DNA from: Gemmatimonadota bacterium
GTDB lineage: Bacteria; Gemmatimonadota; Gemmatimonadetes; Gemmatimonadales; Gemmatimonadaceae
Assembly (NCBI GenBank): GCA_028287235.1
Contig: JAQBQB010000010.1
Coordinates: forward strand, 1 to 64,000
Length of the DNA: 64,000 bases
Direction: 5' to 3'
In this document: positions 46,663-56,168 of the stretch, piece after piece
Position numbering within the stretch: position 1 is the stretch's first letter
Layout: each line of letters opens with the position of its first letter
Translations under genes and position numbers: made by a program
The notes under the pieces: model-generated
The model's database searches: none
Seen by the model: the letters and a program-made list of their open reading frames with translations, nothing else
Told to the model about the DNA's origin: nothing

Positions 46663-47226
46663 CTACCCACCCGATGAGGCAAGCGCAATGACCTTATCTA
46701 TAACCCTTTGCAGATCATAGAGTTCCGTACTGACCACATGGTCGGCAGTCTCGTACGCCGCCTTCCGCGCCTCGAAAAGACGCTTGAGCTCGGCAAGCGG
46801 ATCGGGCCGCGTGAGCAGCGGACGCATCATTCGCATCGGGCCCAAACGCTTCAACGCCGTCTCCGGCGTGACTCTAAGGTATACGAGCTGACCAGGGGGG
46901 CGGAGCATGGCGACCACTTCCGGATCGGCGGCCCAACCCCCACCCGGCGCGACGATCATGTTGCCGACCAACGTCAGCTCCTCGGTGAGCTCGCGCTCCC
47001 GCTTCCGAAAGTAGCCTTCCCCTTTCTGGCCGAAGATCTGACTGACCGACATGCTCTCGCGCCGCTCGATCTCCTGGTCGAGATCGAGAAAGGTGCGTCC
47101 GGTCCGCTCGGCGACCGCCTGGCCCACCGTCGTCTTCCCCGACCCCGGGAGGCCGACGAGGATCAGGTGCGGCTTCGACGGATCAGCCGCCGAGCCGGGT
47201 CGCGACGTGCGAAAGGTAGGCGTCAT
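46663..47226 (-). CDS. aroK: Shikimate kinase
   Basis: A 187-residue kinase phosphorylating shikimate, in the pathway to aromatic amino acids. Walker A is GLPGSGKTTVG, the shikimate-binding FLDLDQEIERR and PGGGWAADPE are present, and the lid contains MRPLLTRPDPL. The ATG at 47226 lies inside the end of aroC (44-bp overlap), and no later start would keep the first strand. Together with aroC upstream it forms a shikimate pair following the pilus operon, reminiscent of pilQ-aroK in Proteobacteria. Confidence 0.95.
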   Translation of the reverse strand: MTPTFRTSRPGSAADPSKPHLILVGLPGSGKTTVGQAVAERTGRTFLDLDQEIERRESMSVSQIFGQKGEGYFRKRERELTEELTLVGNMIVAPGGGWAADPEVVAMLRPPGQLVYLRVTPETALKRLGPMRMMRPLLTRPDPLAELKRLFEARKAAYETADHVVSTELYDLQRVIDKVIALASSGG

Positions 47227-48373
47227 AGTTCCGTCTCGTTTCCCCAAGCGAGTCACCGCCGAACTTCTCGAGGAACGCGTCGGCGAGCACGATCGCGATC
47301 ATCCCCTCAGCAATGACTCCCATGGCGGGTACCGCGGTCACGTCGCTTCGTTCCGCGACGGCCGACGCGGACTCGCCCGTGGCGACGTCGACCGTCCCGA
47401 GCGGGCGCATCAACGTGCTGATCGGCTTCATGGCGACACGCACGACGAGCGGCTCACCCGTGGTCATGCCGCCCTCGAGGCCACCGGCACGGTTCGACGC
47501 GCGTCGAACGTTGCCTGTCCGCGGCGAGCCGGGCGACATATGAATTTCATCATGGACTTCGGCGCCCGTCACGCGCGTGGTGCCGAAACCCATGCCGATC
47601 TCGACGCCCTTCACCGCGGGGATCGACATGATGGCGGCGCCGATGCGCCCATCGAGCTTGCGATCCCACGACACGTGCGAGCCCAGTCCAACGGGTAGAC
47701 CGTCGACCACGACTTCGCAGACACCGCCGAGCGTGTTGCCGGCGCGCTTGATCTCGTCGATGTAGGCGATCATGCGCGCTTCGGCCGCGGGGTCGAGCGT
47801 GCGAAGCTGCGACGCGTCGGCCACGGCGTTGATGTCAGCGGGCATCTCCGCCGGACGCACGGCATCGATACCGCCGAGGTGCACGAGATGGCTCGCGACG
47901 CGTACGTCGAACTCGGCGAGGAAGCGCTTGCAAATCGCCGCGGCGGCGACGCGCGCCGTGGTCTCGCGCGCCGATGCGCGCTCCAGAATGTCGCGTGCAT
48001 CTTCGCGGTCGTACTTGAGGAGGCCCGTGAGATCGGCGTGGCCCGGGCGCACTCGCGTGACGGCGCGCTTTCGTGGCGCCTGCGTCTCGTCGGGTGCCGC
48101 GCTCATGATCTCCTGCCAATTCTTCCAGTCGCGATTCTGGATCGTCATCGCGATGGGAGAGCCGAGCGTTTCGCCGGCGCGGACACCGGAAAGAAACTCC
48201 ACGGTGTCCCGTTCGATCTGCATTCGGCGGCCCCGCCCGTAGCCCTGTTGGCGACGCGCGAGCTCGCCGTTCACATCGGCGGCAAGCAATGGGAGCCCGG
48301 CCGGCATTCCTTCGAGGATGCTGACGAGCGCCTGCCCATGAGATTCGCCTGCGGTGGTGAAGCGGAGAGGCAT
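47183..48373 (-). CDS. aroC: Chorismate synthase
   Basis: A 396-residue FMN-dependent lyase making chorismate from EPSP. Conserved signatures are FTTAGESHGQALVSILEGMPAG at the start, ARRQQGYGRGRRM, VRPGHADLTGLLKYDREDARDILERASARETTARVAA and NRAGGLEGGMTTGEPLVVRVAMKP. Length is standard for the bifunctional-flavin-independent bacterial enzyme. It follows the pilus-linked lipoprotein gene by 55 bp and overlaps aroK. Confidence 0.97.
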   Translation of the reverse strand: MPLRFTTAGESHGQALVSILEGMPAGLPLLAADVNGELARRQQGYGRGRRMQIERDTVEFLSGVRAGETLGSPIAMTIQNRDWKNWQEIMSAAPDETQAPRKRAVTRVRPGHADLTGLLKYDREDARDILERASARETTARVAAAAICKRFLAEFDVRVASHLVHLGGIDAVRPAEMPADINAVADASQLRTLDPAAEARMIAYIDEIKRAGNTLGGVCEVVVDGLPVGLGSHVSWDRKLDGRIGAAIMSIPAVKGVEIGMGFGTTRVTGAEVHDEIHMSPGSPRTGNVRRASNRAGGLEGGMTTGEPLVVRVAMKPISTLMRPLGTVDVATGESASAVAERSDVTAVPAMGVIAEGMIAIVLADAFLEKFGGDSLGETRRNYDAYLSHVATRLGG

Positions 48374-48428
48374 GGGCTAAGCGTAAGCACTCGGGAGCCG
48401 CTGGTGAAGCTCGCCGCGCTCACTGCGC

Positions 48429-50972
48429 TCACGGCGGTCCCGGCTTGATGTCGGCCGCCGTCAGGTCGATCACCACGAGTCCTTGCTGACTCACCGCGTA
48501 GAGCTTCATGACTACGCTCGGCGGATCGCCGGGCATGGGCAGGCTGGCGCGCAGTGGTCCGTAGATCGGATTCTTGAGCTGCAGCTTTCCGCGCCCGATG
48601 TAGTAGGCGATGTCGACGATCTCGATCTGCCCGCTCGCCGAGGCGATGAAGGCCAGGCGCTGCGCCTGCGGCGTGAGGACACCGTCGGCAAGCGGGTGGA
48701 AGGCGATGCCCGCGCCGTTGTCGGCCGAGTCGTACTTGCCCTGCAAGCGAAGGTGGAACGGATCGCTCACGGCGCTGAAGTACGACTGCAAGCCGTGCGC
48801 ACCCACGATGCCGCCCGTTCGGTCCATCGCCACGCCGAACACCGGTTCCGACGCGTTGTCGGTGAGATCGGAGATGGTGACCAGCGGCGAGAAGAACTGC
48901 GGCACGATGCCGACGGAGTCGGCCACCATGATCACGCGGCCGGCGCCGGTCTTATTGCCTTCGCCGAACGCGATCCAGTTCCGATTGCCGCTCGCCGCGG
49001 CGTACGTCGTATCCGTCAGCCCGAGCGTGGTCACGTCGAGGCGCAGCACCGCCTCGACGTCGCTTCCGCCGGCGACGGCCTGCGACACCGCGTTGAGCGG
49101 AATGGTGTCGCGCACGACGATCGTGCCGGTGCGCTGTCCGTACGGGTGATCGTAGATGAACAACGTATCGGACGCCGGCGACGACGGGAGCGTGGCGCCA
49201 ATGGCGATCGAGTCGGCGTTGAACAAGGCGTACGCGAACTCGGACGTCTTGGTGAACGAAGCGTACTGCCAGATCTGCCGCGGGTCGGGCACCGGCAGCT
49301 TGGGATCGAGCCAGCGAATCGTACCGGCGGGCGCGGTCGGAGTGGGCCGCGTCGAGTAGAAGATGCGGCCACCATGCGACTGCGCGATGTACTGCGGCCG
49401 GTCGGAATAGCTGATCGGGCCGGCGCCGGTGACGCGGATCTTTCCGGTGTTCTCGTCTTTTTGGACGGTGATCGTGAAGATGTAGGTGTTTCGCGTCAGG
49501 ATGCGCGCGTTGAGATCTTCCTTGAGCGTGCTGGCCTGGCTCGAGCCGATGAACACGCGGCTGATGTTCGTACCGCCCGAGTTGGCGACGAGCAGCGTGT
49601 CGGGGTTGTTCGAGATGAACAGGCCCCATGGGAGCGATCCCACTGGGACGCTCGTCGACGCGAATCCTTTCTGCGCGGCGCTCGACTGCCACACTTCGAG
49701 CAGGTTGAACGCGGTGTTGGACAGGAACACGTTGCCGCGCGCCTGGTCCACCGCGATGTCGCCCACGATGCCCTGATGCGGGAGCGCGAAGGTGCGGCCG
49801 TACACCACGAGCGTGGAGTCGACCAGACCGTTCGCGATGTTGCCTTCCGCGACGCCCTTGGTGAGTGGAACCGCATAGCCGACGCGGCCGGCCTGGTCGA
49901 CGGCGAATGCCGTGATGCCGAGCTTCTTCCCCTGTTGGGTCGGGGGAAGGTTGAGCGCGATTTTGGTCTGGACGTTGGCGTTGAACGGCGGCGCCAATGT
50001 CACCGAGTCCGTCTGGATGATCGCGTTGGTGCTGTCGCGAATGATCAGACCCACCGTGGTGATCCCCTCGCCGGTCGCGTTCACCGTGACCGAATCGGAG
50101 AACTCGCTCCGCGGCGCCACGCTCTGCGTCACGCGTGGCTGCGCGGCGCTCGGCGACCGCACGAACACTGTGACCGGCGCCGACGAGCCGGGCTGGCGGT
50201 CGACGTCTACGGCGGTGGCCGTGATCGTCAGCCGGCCGCGGAGCGGGGCGTTGATCGGAATGTGCGCGGTCGCCGAGAAGGTGATGTCGCGCGGACTGTT
50301 GGTGTACACCTGCGTGAAGGTCGTGTCGAGCTTCGTGGGCCAGTTGGCCTCGCCCTGCACGCGAATGTCGACGCGGCCCACGCCGTTCGGATGCGTGGCG
50401 CGCGCGGACACGTTCAGGCCGACGCCCGCGGGAATGCTGTCGCCGTTCGTCGGCGACACCACCTGTACCTTGGGGCCGGAAACGATGTTGATGCGCGTCT
50501 GCGCCGTGTCGGCCGCGCCGAGGCTATCCGTCGCGGTGACGATCACGATGAGACTGTCGAGCGTCGTATCGGTGGCGCTGATCGGCTGGAGATAGCGTCG
50601 GATGGTCGTGTCGCGCAGCCCCGGGCGGAAGAACCCCGACGCGGGAACCGTGGCCGTCTTGTAGCGCTGCGTCTGAGCGAACGTACCGAGATCGACGCTG
50701 CCCTTCTGCGTCACTCCGGTGATCGACGCCGTGGTCAACGACGATTTGGCGTCATGCAGCTTGACGGAGACGAACACCGAGTCGCCAACGTTGATCAACG
50801 TGCCGACGAGCGGCGAATCGATCACGATCGTGGGCTTGTTGGTGTTCGGCGTCTTGGTGGGGGACGTGGGCGTCGACCCCGTCGACACGCTCGTCGGAAG
50901 CCGCGTGTCGCAACTGGCGACGATCACCACACCCGCCGCGACCGCAGCGAGACGTACGATTACAGATCGCAT
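48429..50972 (-). CDS. Large lipoprotein with Ig-like and propeller-like regions, pilus operon
   Basis: An 847-residue predicted lipoprotein. The signal peptide ends in VVIVASC (lipobox Cys near residue 21). A Thr/Pro/Ser-rich linker follows, then several Ig-like beta modules (residues about 45-350, e.g. GPKVQVVSPTNGDSIPAG). From about residue 375, repeated VxGDIAVDQARGNVFLSNT-type blades suggest a beta-propeller to the C-terminus. The ATG at 50972 has GGAG 7 bases upstream; an adjacent ATG at 50975 is possible. It starts 21 bp after pilQ and is probably co-transcribed with it, so it may act in pilus anchoring or adhesion. No family name is certain. Confidence 0.8.
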   Translation of the reverse strand: MRSVIVRLAAVAAGVVIVASCDTRLPTSVSTGSTPTSPTKTPNTNKPTIVIDSPLVGTLINVGDSVFVSVKLHDAKSSLTTASITGVTQKGSVDLGTFAQTQRYKTATVPASGFFRPGLRDTTIRRYLQPISATDTTLDSLIVIVTATDSLGAADTAQTRINIVSGPKVQVVSPTNGDSIPAGVGLNVSARATHPNGVGRVDIRVQGEANWPTKLDTTFTQVYTNSPRDITFSATAHIPINAPLRGRLTITATAVDVDRQPGSSAPVTVFVRSPSAAQPRVTQSVAPRSEFSDSVTVNATGEGITTVGLIIRDSTNAIIQTDSVTLAPPFNANVQTKIALNLPPTQQGKKLGITAFAVDQAGRVGYAVPLTKGVAEGNIANGLVDSTLVVYGRTFALPHQGIVGDIAVDQARGNVFLSNTAFNLLEVWQSSAAQKGFASTSVPVGSLPWGLFISNNPDTLLVANSGGTNISRVFIGSSQASTLKEDLNARILTRNTYIFTITVQKDENTGKIRVTGAGPISYSDRPQYIAQSHGGRIFYSTRPTPTAPAGTIRWLDPKLPVPDPRQIWQYASFTKTSEFAYALFNADSIAIGATLPSSPASDTLFIYDHPYGQRTGTIVVRDTIPLNAVSQAVAGGSDVEAVLRLDVTTLGLTDTTYAAASGNRNWIAFGEGNKTGAGRVIMVADSVGIVPQFFSPLVTISDLTDNASEPVFGVAMDRTGGIVGAHGLQSYFSAVSDPFHLRLQGKYDSADNGAGIAFHPLADGVLTPQAQRLAFIASASGQIEIVDIAYYIGRGKLQLKNPIYGPLRASLPMPGDPPSVVMKLYAVSQQGLVVIDLTAADIKPGPP

Positions 50973-50993
50973 CATATCACTCCAGAGTCGCAC

Positions 50994-52985
50994 TTACGGC
51001 CGACCCGTCTGGGGCAAGGGCTGTTGACCTTCATCGATGATGTGCGGCGTGATCAGGATCAGCAGGTCGTTCTTGTGCTCGGTGCGGTTCGTGACGCCGA
51101 ACAGCCGGCCGATGATCGGCAGGTCGACGAGGATCGGAATGCCGGTCCGCGTCACGCTGATGTTGGTCTGGGTCAATCCGCCCATCACCGCGGTCTCGCC
51201 GTCGGCGACGAGCATCTCATTGTCGACGCTCTGCTTGGGGAACACGGCGCCGACGTCGTTGGTCTGGAAATCAACGGTCGAGTTCTCGACGTGTATTCGC
51301 ATCTGCACTTGCCGGTTGTTCGTGATCTGCGGCGTCACCGTGAGGATCACGCCCGTGGGGCGGAACGACACCGTGGCGCGCGGCGCGGTGGCGGCGTTTC
51401 CCGACGCCGACCCGGCGTCGATGATACGAATCGGGACGTCGGTGCCCGACGACAGGTTCGCCGTACGGTTGTTCAACACCGTCGTGCTCGGCTCGGCCTG
51501 CACGTCGGTGAGCGTGTTCGTCTGGAGCGCTTCGAGGAAGGTCGTGAAATCGAAGTTGCCCATCGCCGTGGAGAAGACGAGCTGCAGTGCAGTGTTCGGA
51601 ATGCGCGCCGTGGCGTTGGCGATCGCCGAGATGGTATTGCCGCCCAGCAAGATCTGGCCGGCGCTCGTGAGCGGATGGCCCAGCGAGTCGAGGCGCGGCA
51701 CGACATCGTTGAAGAACTGCTTCTGCGATCCGAGATCGTAGCGCAACCCGAGCCCTTCGAGCGTGGTGCGGTCGACGAGAATGATCTTCGCGCGGATGTT
51801 CACCTGCGGCTGGCGCAGATCGAGGCTTCGCGCGTAATCCTGGAGAATCGACATCGCCGACGGCACGTCGGTGATGCTGATGCTGTTCGTGAGCGTGTCC
51901 GCCGTAACGGTACCGCGCACGGGACAGTTCAAGCTCTGAATCATGGGCACGGCGGGCACCACCGGCGTCACGACCGGCACGCCGGGCGCGGGCTGTACGA
52001 TGCCGGCGGACGCGCTGTTCGCCGCCGAGCCGGAGCAGGTGCGCGTGAGCCGCTCGCGCACCATGGGGGCGACGGACGACGCGCGCGCGTAATTCAGCCG
52101 AATGTTCTGCGTGGTGAGCGGAATGGTCGACTGCCGCGCGGTGATCGCCTCGAAGGTATCGACGACGATGATGCCGTCGGGGTTGACGGTGACGTCATAC
52201 CCGTTGGCGTTCATGATCTCCTTGAGCGCCACGTCCCAGGGCTGGTTCACGATGTTCGCCGTGACCGTGCCCAAGACGTTGCGAGAGGCGAGGATCGTGC
52301 GGCCGGTGAACGCCGAGAAAGCGGCGATCACGTCGTTGATCGGCACGTTCTCGCCGGCCCACGTGATCCGCGGCTCCTGCGACTGCTGGCGCGTGGGCTT
52401 GGCGGCGAGCGCCGAGATGTACGGTTCGAGCCGCGTCGCGGCTACGGGCGACGCGGCTGGCGCGGCGCGCGCGGCGACGAGCGTGCGCTCCACCGGCTCG
52501 GCGCGTGCGAGTGTCGGTTCGGCGTCGGCCTTCATGTCTTCGGCGCCGATCTGCCACGGGTCGAACTGTGCCGCGGGGCTGACGACGCTGATGCGGACCT
52601 CGCCGTCCTTCTGCGACACGTCGTAGCTGTGCATGCCGTCGAGCGTGAGCACCACGCGCACCACCGTTTTGGTGAACTGCGAGTAGCGAATGCGCGTGAT
52701 GCCTCCGCGCGCCACGCCGTCGTAGGCGTCGCCCTGGGGAATGCCGAGCGTGGCGCCGCTCATGTCGACGACGATCTTGTCGGGCTTCGAGAGGGTGAAG
52801 TGCTTGAACGTGACCGCGCCGTCGACGCGGATCACGACGTCGGCCCGCCCCGTCGCGGGAACGACACTCAAAGAGACGACGGTCGCGTCGGTGTGGGTCG
52901 CAGGCGCCATGGCGGCCGCCGGAGATCCTCCGAACGCGCCGAGCGCACCGAGCATCACTGATGCAAGCGTCCGGGTTGAGATCAT
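50994..52985 (-). CDS. pilQ: Type IV pilus secretin PilQ
   Basis: A 663-residue outer-membrane secretin through which the pilus exits. A signal peptide is followed by an AMIN domain (residues about 35-135, VVRVVLTLDGMHSYDVSQ), a Pro/Ala linker, an STN/N0 domain (ITWAGENVPINDVIAAFSAFTGR), N1 and the C-terminal secretin domain with TSAGQILLGGN and AVMGGLTQTNISVTRTGIPILVDLPIIGRLF. A Cys-containing insert lies near residues 315-355. The ATG at 52985 has a strong GAGGAG site and overlaps the pilP stop. Confidence 0.95.
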   Translation of the reverse strand: MISTRTLASVMLGALGAFGGSPAAAMAPATHTDATVVSLSVVPATGRADVVIRVDGAVTFKHFTLSKPDKIVVDMSGATLGIPQGDAYDGVARGGITRIRYSQFTKTVVRVVLTLDGMHSYDVSQKDGEVRISVVSPAAQFDPWQIGAEDMKADAEPTLARAEPVERTLVAARAAPAASPVAATRLEPYISALAAKPTRQQSQEPRITWAGENVPINDVIAAFSAFTGRTILASRNVLGTVTANIVNQPWDVALKEIMNANGYDVTVNPDGIIVVDTFEAITARQSTIPLTTQNIRLNYARASSVAPMVRERLTRTCSGSAANSASAGIVQPAPGVPVVTPVVPAVPMIQSLNCPVRGTVTADTLTNSISITDVPSAMSILQDYARSLDLRQPQVNIRAKIILVDRTTLEGLGLRYDLGSQKQFFNDVVPRLDSLGHPLTSAGQILLGGNTISAIANATARIPNTALQLVFSTAMGNFDFTTFLEALQTNTLTDVQAEPSTTVLNNRTANLSSGTDVPIRIIDAGSASGNAATAPRATVSFRPTGVILTVTPQITNNRQVQMRIHVENSTVDFQTNDVGAVFPKQSVDNEMLVADGETAVMGGLTQTNISVTRTGIPILVDLPIIGRLFGVTNRTEHKNDLLILITPHIIDEGQQPLPQTGRP

Positions 52986-53590
52986 TTGCTCCTCGCTTTG
53001 GTGGAGTCGCCGAGGACGAGCGAGTCCCGACGCGTCGTGCCGAATTCATCGATCGTGAACACCACGGCTTTCAGCCGGATCGCGCTGACGCGCATGCGGC
53101 CGAGGGCCGAGCCCGTGGTGACGCGGTATTGAGCGTTCGTGAACAGGTCGCGGAGAATGGCGACCGAGTGCTGTCCGGTATGGTCGTACAGGATGTTGCT
53201 GAGCTTGAGATCGCTCATCGTAGGCCGCAGCTCGCTCGTGGTGAGCAGCGAGACGAAGGGATCGCGGCGTCCATCGCGCGAATATTCGTAGACCTCGCGC
53301 ATGATGGACGGAGGCGGGCCGGCGGTGTCGGTGGTCACGATGTTGAGCTTGACGTTCGGCTTCTGGCTGCCGGCCGCGGCCTTCTGACCGGGGGCTGCCG
53401 GCTTCTGGGCGCTCGGTGCGGGCGCCGCGGGCTTCGACTGCGCCTCGGGCTTCTGCTCGGCCTCGATGTGCGCGTTCGTCGCCGCGGCGGCCTTCTGGGC
53501 CTTCTGCTTCGCGTTGGTGAGCGGATCCTGCGCCGATGCGGAAGCGGCGGCGAAAACCAGCGCCGCGGCCGCGAGGAGCGATCGCGTCAT
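52982..53590 (-). CDS. pilP: Type IV pilus assembly protein PilP-like
   Basis: A 202-residue exported protein. A signal peptide (LLAAAALVFAAASASAQ) is followed by an Ala/Gln/Lys/Pro-rich linker and a C-terminal beta domain starting at YEYSRDGRRDPFVSLL, the PilP-type start, then LSNILYDHTGQHSVAILRD. Unlike many PilP proteins it has no lipobox Cys, so it may be a periplasmic or signal-anchored form. PilP links PilN/PilO in the inner membrane to PilQ. It overlaps pilO and pilQ by 4 bases each. Confidence 0.85.
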   Translation of the reverse strand: MTRSLLAAAALVFAAASASAQDPLTNAKQKAQKAAAATNAHIEAEQKPEAQSKPAAPAPSAQKPAAPGQKAAAGSQKPNVKLNIVTTDTAGPPPSIMREVYEYSRDGRRDPFVSLLTTSELRPTMSDLKLSNILYDHTGQHSVAILRDLFTNAQYRVTTGSALGRMRVSAIRLKAVVFTIDEFGTTRRDSLVLGDSTKARSK

Positions 53591-54204
53591 GGCGCCCCGG
53601 CCTTCGCGGAGGTTGGCGCCTTTGCCGCAACGTGCGCGACGTACGTCTGGATCTGAAAGCGTGCGTCGAGGAACTGCTCGTCCTTCTTCGGCCTGAGCTC
53701 GCCCGTGCGCGCTGTGGGCGCGAGGGTGAGGTTGATCGGCGCGACGATGCGCGGCAGCGTGCCCACGTTCGTCAGAAACGTCGCGACCTGATGGTACGCG
53801 CCGGTGACGCCAAGCTTGTAGCGATAGGTGTCGAACTGGTCGCCGTTCACGACGCCGTCGGGCTGCACGTCGGAGAGCTCGAGGCCCGCGCGGCGCGCGG
53901 CGCTCGACACCGACTCGAGCAGCGCGGGCACTTCGTTCTCGGTCGGAACGAGATGGCGCAGCACGCCGAGCTCGCGCGAATACGCTTCGGCTTCCGCCTT
54001 CATCTTGGTCGCCGTTCCCTTCGCGACCTCGAACTTGGCAAGCTTGTTGAGCGAGTCGAGCGTATCGAGGCGTACGGCGATCGCCGTCAGCTCCTGGTGC
54101 TTGGGCGTCCAGACGAGTTGCTGATATACCGCCGCGAGGCCGATGGCGAGCGCGGTGACGATCACCAATCTCTGATCGCGCGGATTCTGTGGAAGAAGTG
54201 CCAT
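53587..54204 (-). CDS. pilO: Type IV pilus assembly protein PilO
   Basis: A 205-residue bitopic inner-membrane protein. A short cytoplasmic start, one membrane helix (LVIVTALAIGLAAVYQQLVW), a periplasmic coiled coil (about residues 35-85) and a ferredoxin-like domain beginning at LRHLVPTENEVPALLESVSSAAR give the PilO layout. VNGDQFDTYRYKLGVTGAYHQVATFLTNVGTLPRIV is typical of the family. It pairs with PilN to align the pilus motor and secretin. The stop overlaps pilP (ATGA). Confidence 0.92.
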   Translation of the reverse strand: MALLPQNPRDQRLVIVTALAIGLAAVYQQLVWTPKHQELTAIAVRLDTLDSLNKLAKFEVAKGTATKMKAEAEAYSRELGVLRHLVPTENEVPALLESVSSAARRAGLELSDVQPDGVVNGDQFDTYRYKLGVTGAYHQVATFLTNVGTLPRIVAPINLTLAPTARTGELRPKKDEQFLDARFQIQTYVAHVAAKAPTSAKAGAP

Positions 54205-54206
54205 GG

Positions 54207-54962
54207 CTACTTCACCGACAGGCTGAGGGGCACGCGACGAAGCATCGACGTGTCCGGCCGGCTGTAGCCGAGCGTGAGTTGGAACTGCGTCACTTCCTTG
54301 CCCTGGTCCACGGCGAGCTCGGACTTGTCGAGCTGCACGTTGACGATGTAAGGCGACGCCTCGAGATCGGTCATGAAACGCGTGAGCGCCTGGATGTCCA
54401 CCGTGCGGCCCATGAGGCGCACCAAGATCGCATCCTTGGGGATGTCAGTATCGAGCCGTTTCGGCGGGCGGGCGCGCTTCTTCGCGGCGGCACTCGTGTC
54501 TTCGGCAACTTTCGGCGTGACGACGACGTTGTTCCCACCTTGGGGCACGCCCGCCGCGCCGACCAACGTCAGCCACGTGTACTGTGGCAGCGCGCGGCTG
54601 ATCTCGTCGAGGATGTGCGGCCACACGTAGCGGTCTTCGTCCAGACTGCGGATGATGTTCACCTGCCGCAGCAGCGTGTCGCGCACCGCCTCGGCGTGGT
54701 AGCGATCGCGGAGGAAGTTGGCGTAGCGGGCGGAGTCGCGAACGGCCTTGTCCTTTCGCACCTCGAGCGCGGCTTCCTGCCGGTCCTGGGTGTAATACAA
54801 TCCCGCGGTCGCGCCGACGCCCACGACCACGCCGACGACCGCGGCGATCATGAACTTGTCGCGCATCCGGCCGGACATGCCGGCCACGAGCGCGCCGAAA
54901 TCGACCGATTGGCGGCTGCTCTTCTTGCGCCCTGCGCCAGGCAGGAGGTTGATCTCGATCAT
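54207..54962 (-). CDS. pilN: Type IV pilus assembly protein PilN
   Basis: A 251-residue protein beginning with the PilN signature MIEINLLPGAGRKK, which binds PilM in the cytoplasm, followed by a membrane helix (FMIAAVVGVVVGVGATAGLYY), a coiled coil and a periplasmic domain with VWPHILDEISRALPQYTWLTLV. A Lys/Ala/Pro-rich insert near residues 155-180 is longer than usual. It overlaps pilM (ATGA), and pilO begins 2 bases after its stop. Confidence 0.93.
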   Translation of the reverse strand: MIEINLLPGAGRKKSSRQSVDFGALVAGMSGRMRDKFMIAAVVGVVVGVGATAGLYYTQDRQEAALEVRKDKAVRDSARYANFLRDRYHAEAVRDTLLRQVNIIRSLDEDRYVWPHILDEISRALPQYTWLTLVGAAGVPQGGNNVVVTPKVAEDTSAAAKKRARPPKRLDTDIPKDAILVRLMGRTVDIQALTRFMTDLEASPYIVNVQLDKSELAVDQGKEVTQFQLTLGYSRPDTSMLRRVPLSLSVK

Positions 54963-55999
54963 GCGACCTGACGAAGTGCGAGCCCGATGGGCAGCATGAG
55001 CAGGGGCGCGATCTCATCCGTGACGAGCGACGCGAGCGCCCCGTCGCGGACCTTGAGGTTGGCCAGCGGATTCGCTTGCTGCACGGTGACGCGCAGGCGG
55101 GCCGCGAGCATTTCGTTGAGCCCCGGAATGCGCGAGCCGCCGCCGCAGGTATAAATGGCGCGCATTTGGCCCGCGCGGGAATTCTGCGCGAGGAATGCCG
55201 ACGCGCGCTCGATGCCGACGGCAATCTCTTCGCCGCGGCTCTCGATGATTGCCTCGAGATGCGGCGAGCGATCGTAGCCCTGCACGAGCTGCTGCGCGGC
55301 TTCGGCCGAGAGACCGCGCTCGCGCTGCAGATCTTCGCGCACGCGACGCGTACCGACAGTGAGGTCGCGCGTGAGCAGCGGCACCCCGTCGTCCAGAATG
55401 TTGATGTTGGTCACGTCGTGGCCGATGTTGAGCAGACCCACCACACCGTTCATCGCGTCGGGATGGTTGACCTCGAACGCGTTGTGCAGCGCGAAGGCCT
55501 CGACGTCCACGATCGCCGGCTCGAGGCCGGCATCGGTGAGGACGCGGATCTTCGATTCGATCAGCTCGCGCTTGGCGGCAACGAGGAGCACGCTCATCTC
55601 GAGGCCGTCGCCGTCGGGATCGAGGATCTGGAAATCCAGCTCCACCGACTCCATGTCGAACGGCACGTGCTGCTCGGCTTCCCAGCGCATCAGCTCGCGC
55701 GCCTGTGCTTCGCGCACGCGCTCGATCTGGATTTTCTTGATGATGACGTCGCGCCCGCCCACGGCGGTCACGACTTCCTTGGTCTTGACGTCGGCGCTCG
55801 CCAGCGCGGCCTGAATCGCTTCGGCCACGATGCCGGGATCCATGACCTCGCCCTCGACGATCGCATCGGCGAGCAACGGCGTGACCGTCACGCGAACGAG
55901 CTCCGGCTCGCGCTTGGAGTGGTCGATGACCGCCACCTTGATCAAGCCCGAACCGATATCGAGACCTACCGTTGTCTTCTTTCGACCAAACAGGGCCAT
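54959..55999 (-). CDS. pilM: Type IV pilus assembly protein PilM
   Basis: A 346-residue actin-like cytoplasmic ATPase of the pilus platform. The phosphate-1 loop TVGLDIGSGLIKVAVIDHSK, the segment QFRA-like EAQARELMRWEAEQHVPFDM, the NIGHDVTNINILDDG loop and the adenosine-binding YTCGGGSRIPGL are in order. The ATG at 55999 fits the conserved MALFGRKK start. The leader carries a GACTGGT direct repeat. It opens the pilMNOPQ set, in which all genes overlap or nearly touch. Confidence 0.95.
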   Translation of the reverse strand: MALFGRKKTTVGLDIGSGLIKVAVIDHSKREPELVRVTVTPLLADAIVEGEVMDPGIVAEAIQAALASADVKTKEVVTAVGGRDVIIKKIQIERVREAQARELMRWEAEQHVPFDMESVELDFQILDPDGDGLEMSVLLVAAKRELIESKIRVLTDAGLEPAIVDVEAFALHNAFEVNHPDAMNGVVGLLNIGHDVTNINILDDGVPLLTRDLTVGTRRVREDLQRERGLSAEAAQQLVQGYDRSPHLEAIIESRGEEIAVGIERASAFLAQNSRAGQMRAIYTCGGGSRIPGLNEMLAARLRVTVQQANPLANLKVRDGALASLVTDEIAPLLMLPIGLALRQVA

Positions 56000-56012
56000 G
56001 AGAACCGCTGTG

Positions 56013-56027
56013 GACTGGTTGACTGGT
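56013..56027 (-). repeat. Direct repeat GACTGGT in the pilM leader
   Basis: Two copies of GACTGGT (plus-strand reading) one base apart, ending about 14 bases upstream of the pilM ATG. It is a third sequence type of short repeat next to a start codon in this window. Confidence 0.45.
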
Positions 56028-56168
56028 GGGATCCGTCCACCGTCGGCGAATGTCGCCGACCCCGACAGGGTGACCGTTCGTCCGATCGCCTTCCCTCCTG
56101 TCTCACCGAACACGACCGACTCGCCCGCAGGTAACAGCCAGCGCCACAAGTGACGGGCGTCACACAGC

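Noticed and set aside
48410-48435. GCGCTCAC repeat between the lipoprotein gene and aroC as another interspersed element
   Set aside because: Only a short resemblance to the trmFO/xerC element and partly coding; too weak to call.
48483-52961. Very long 1492-codon plus-strand frame across the pilQ and lipoprotein genes
   Set aside because: It is Arg/His/Asp/Gly-rich antisense text typical of high-GC shadow frames, opposite well-supported genes.
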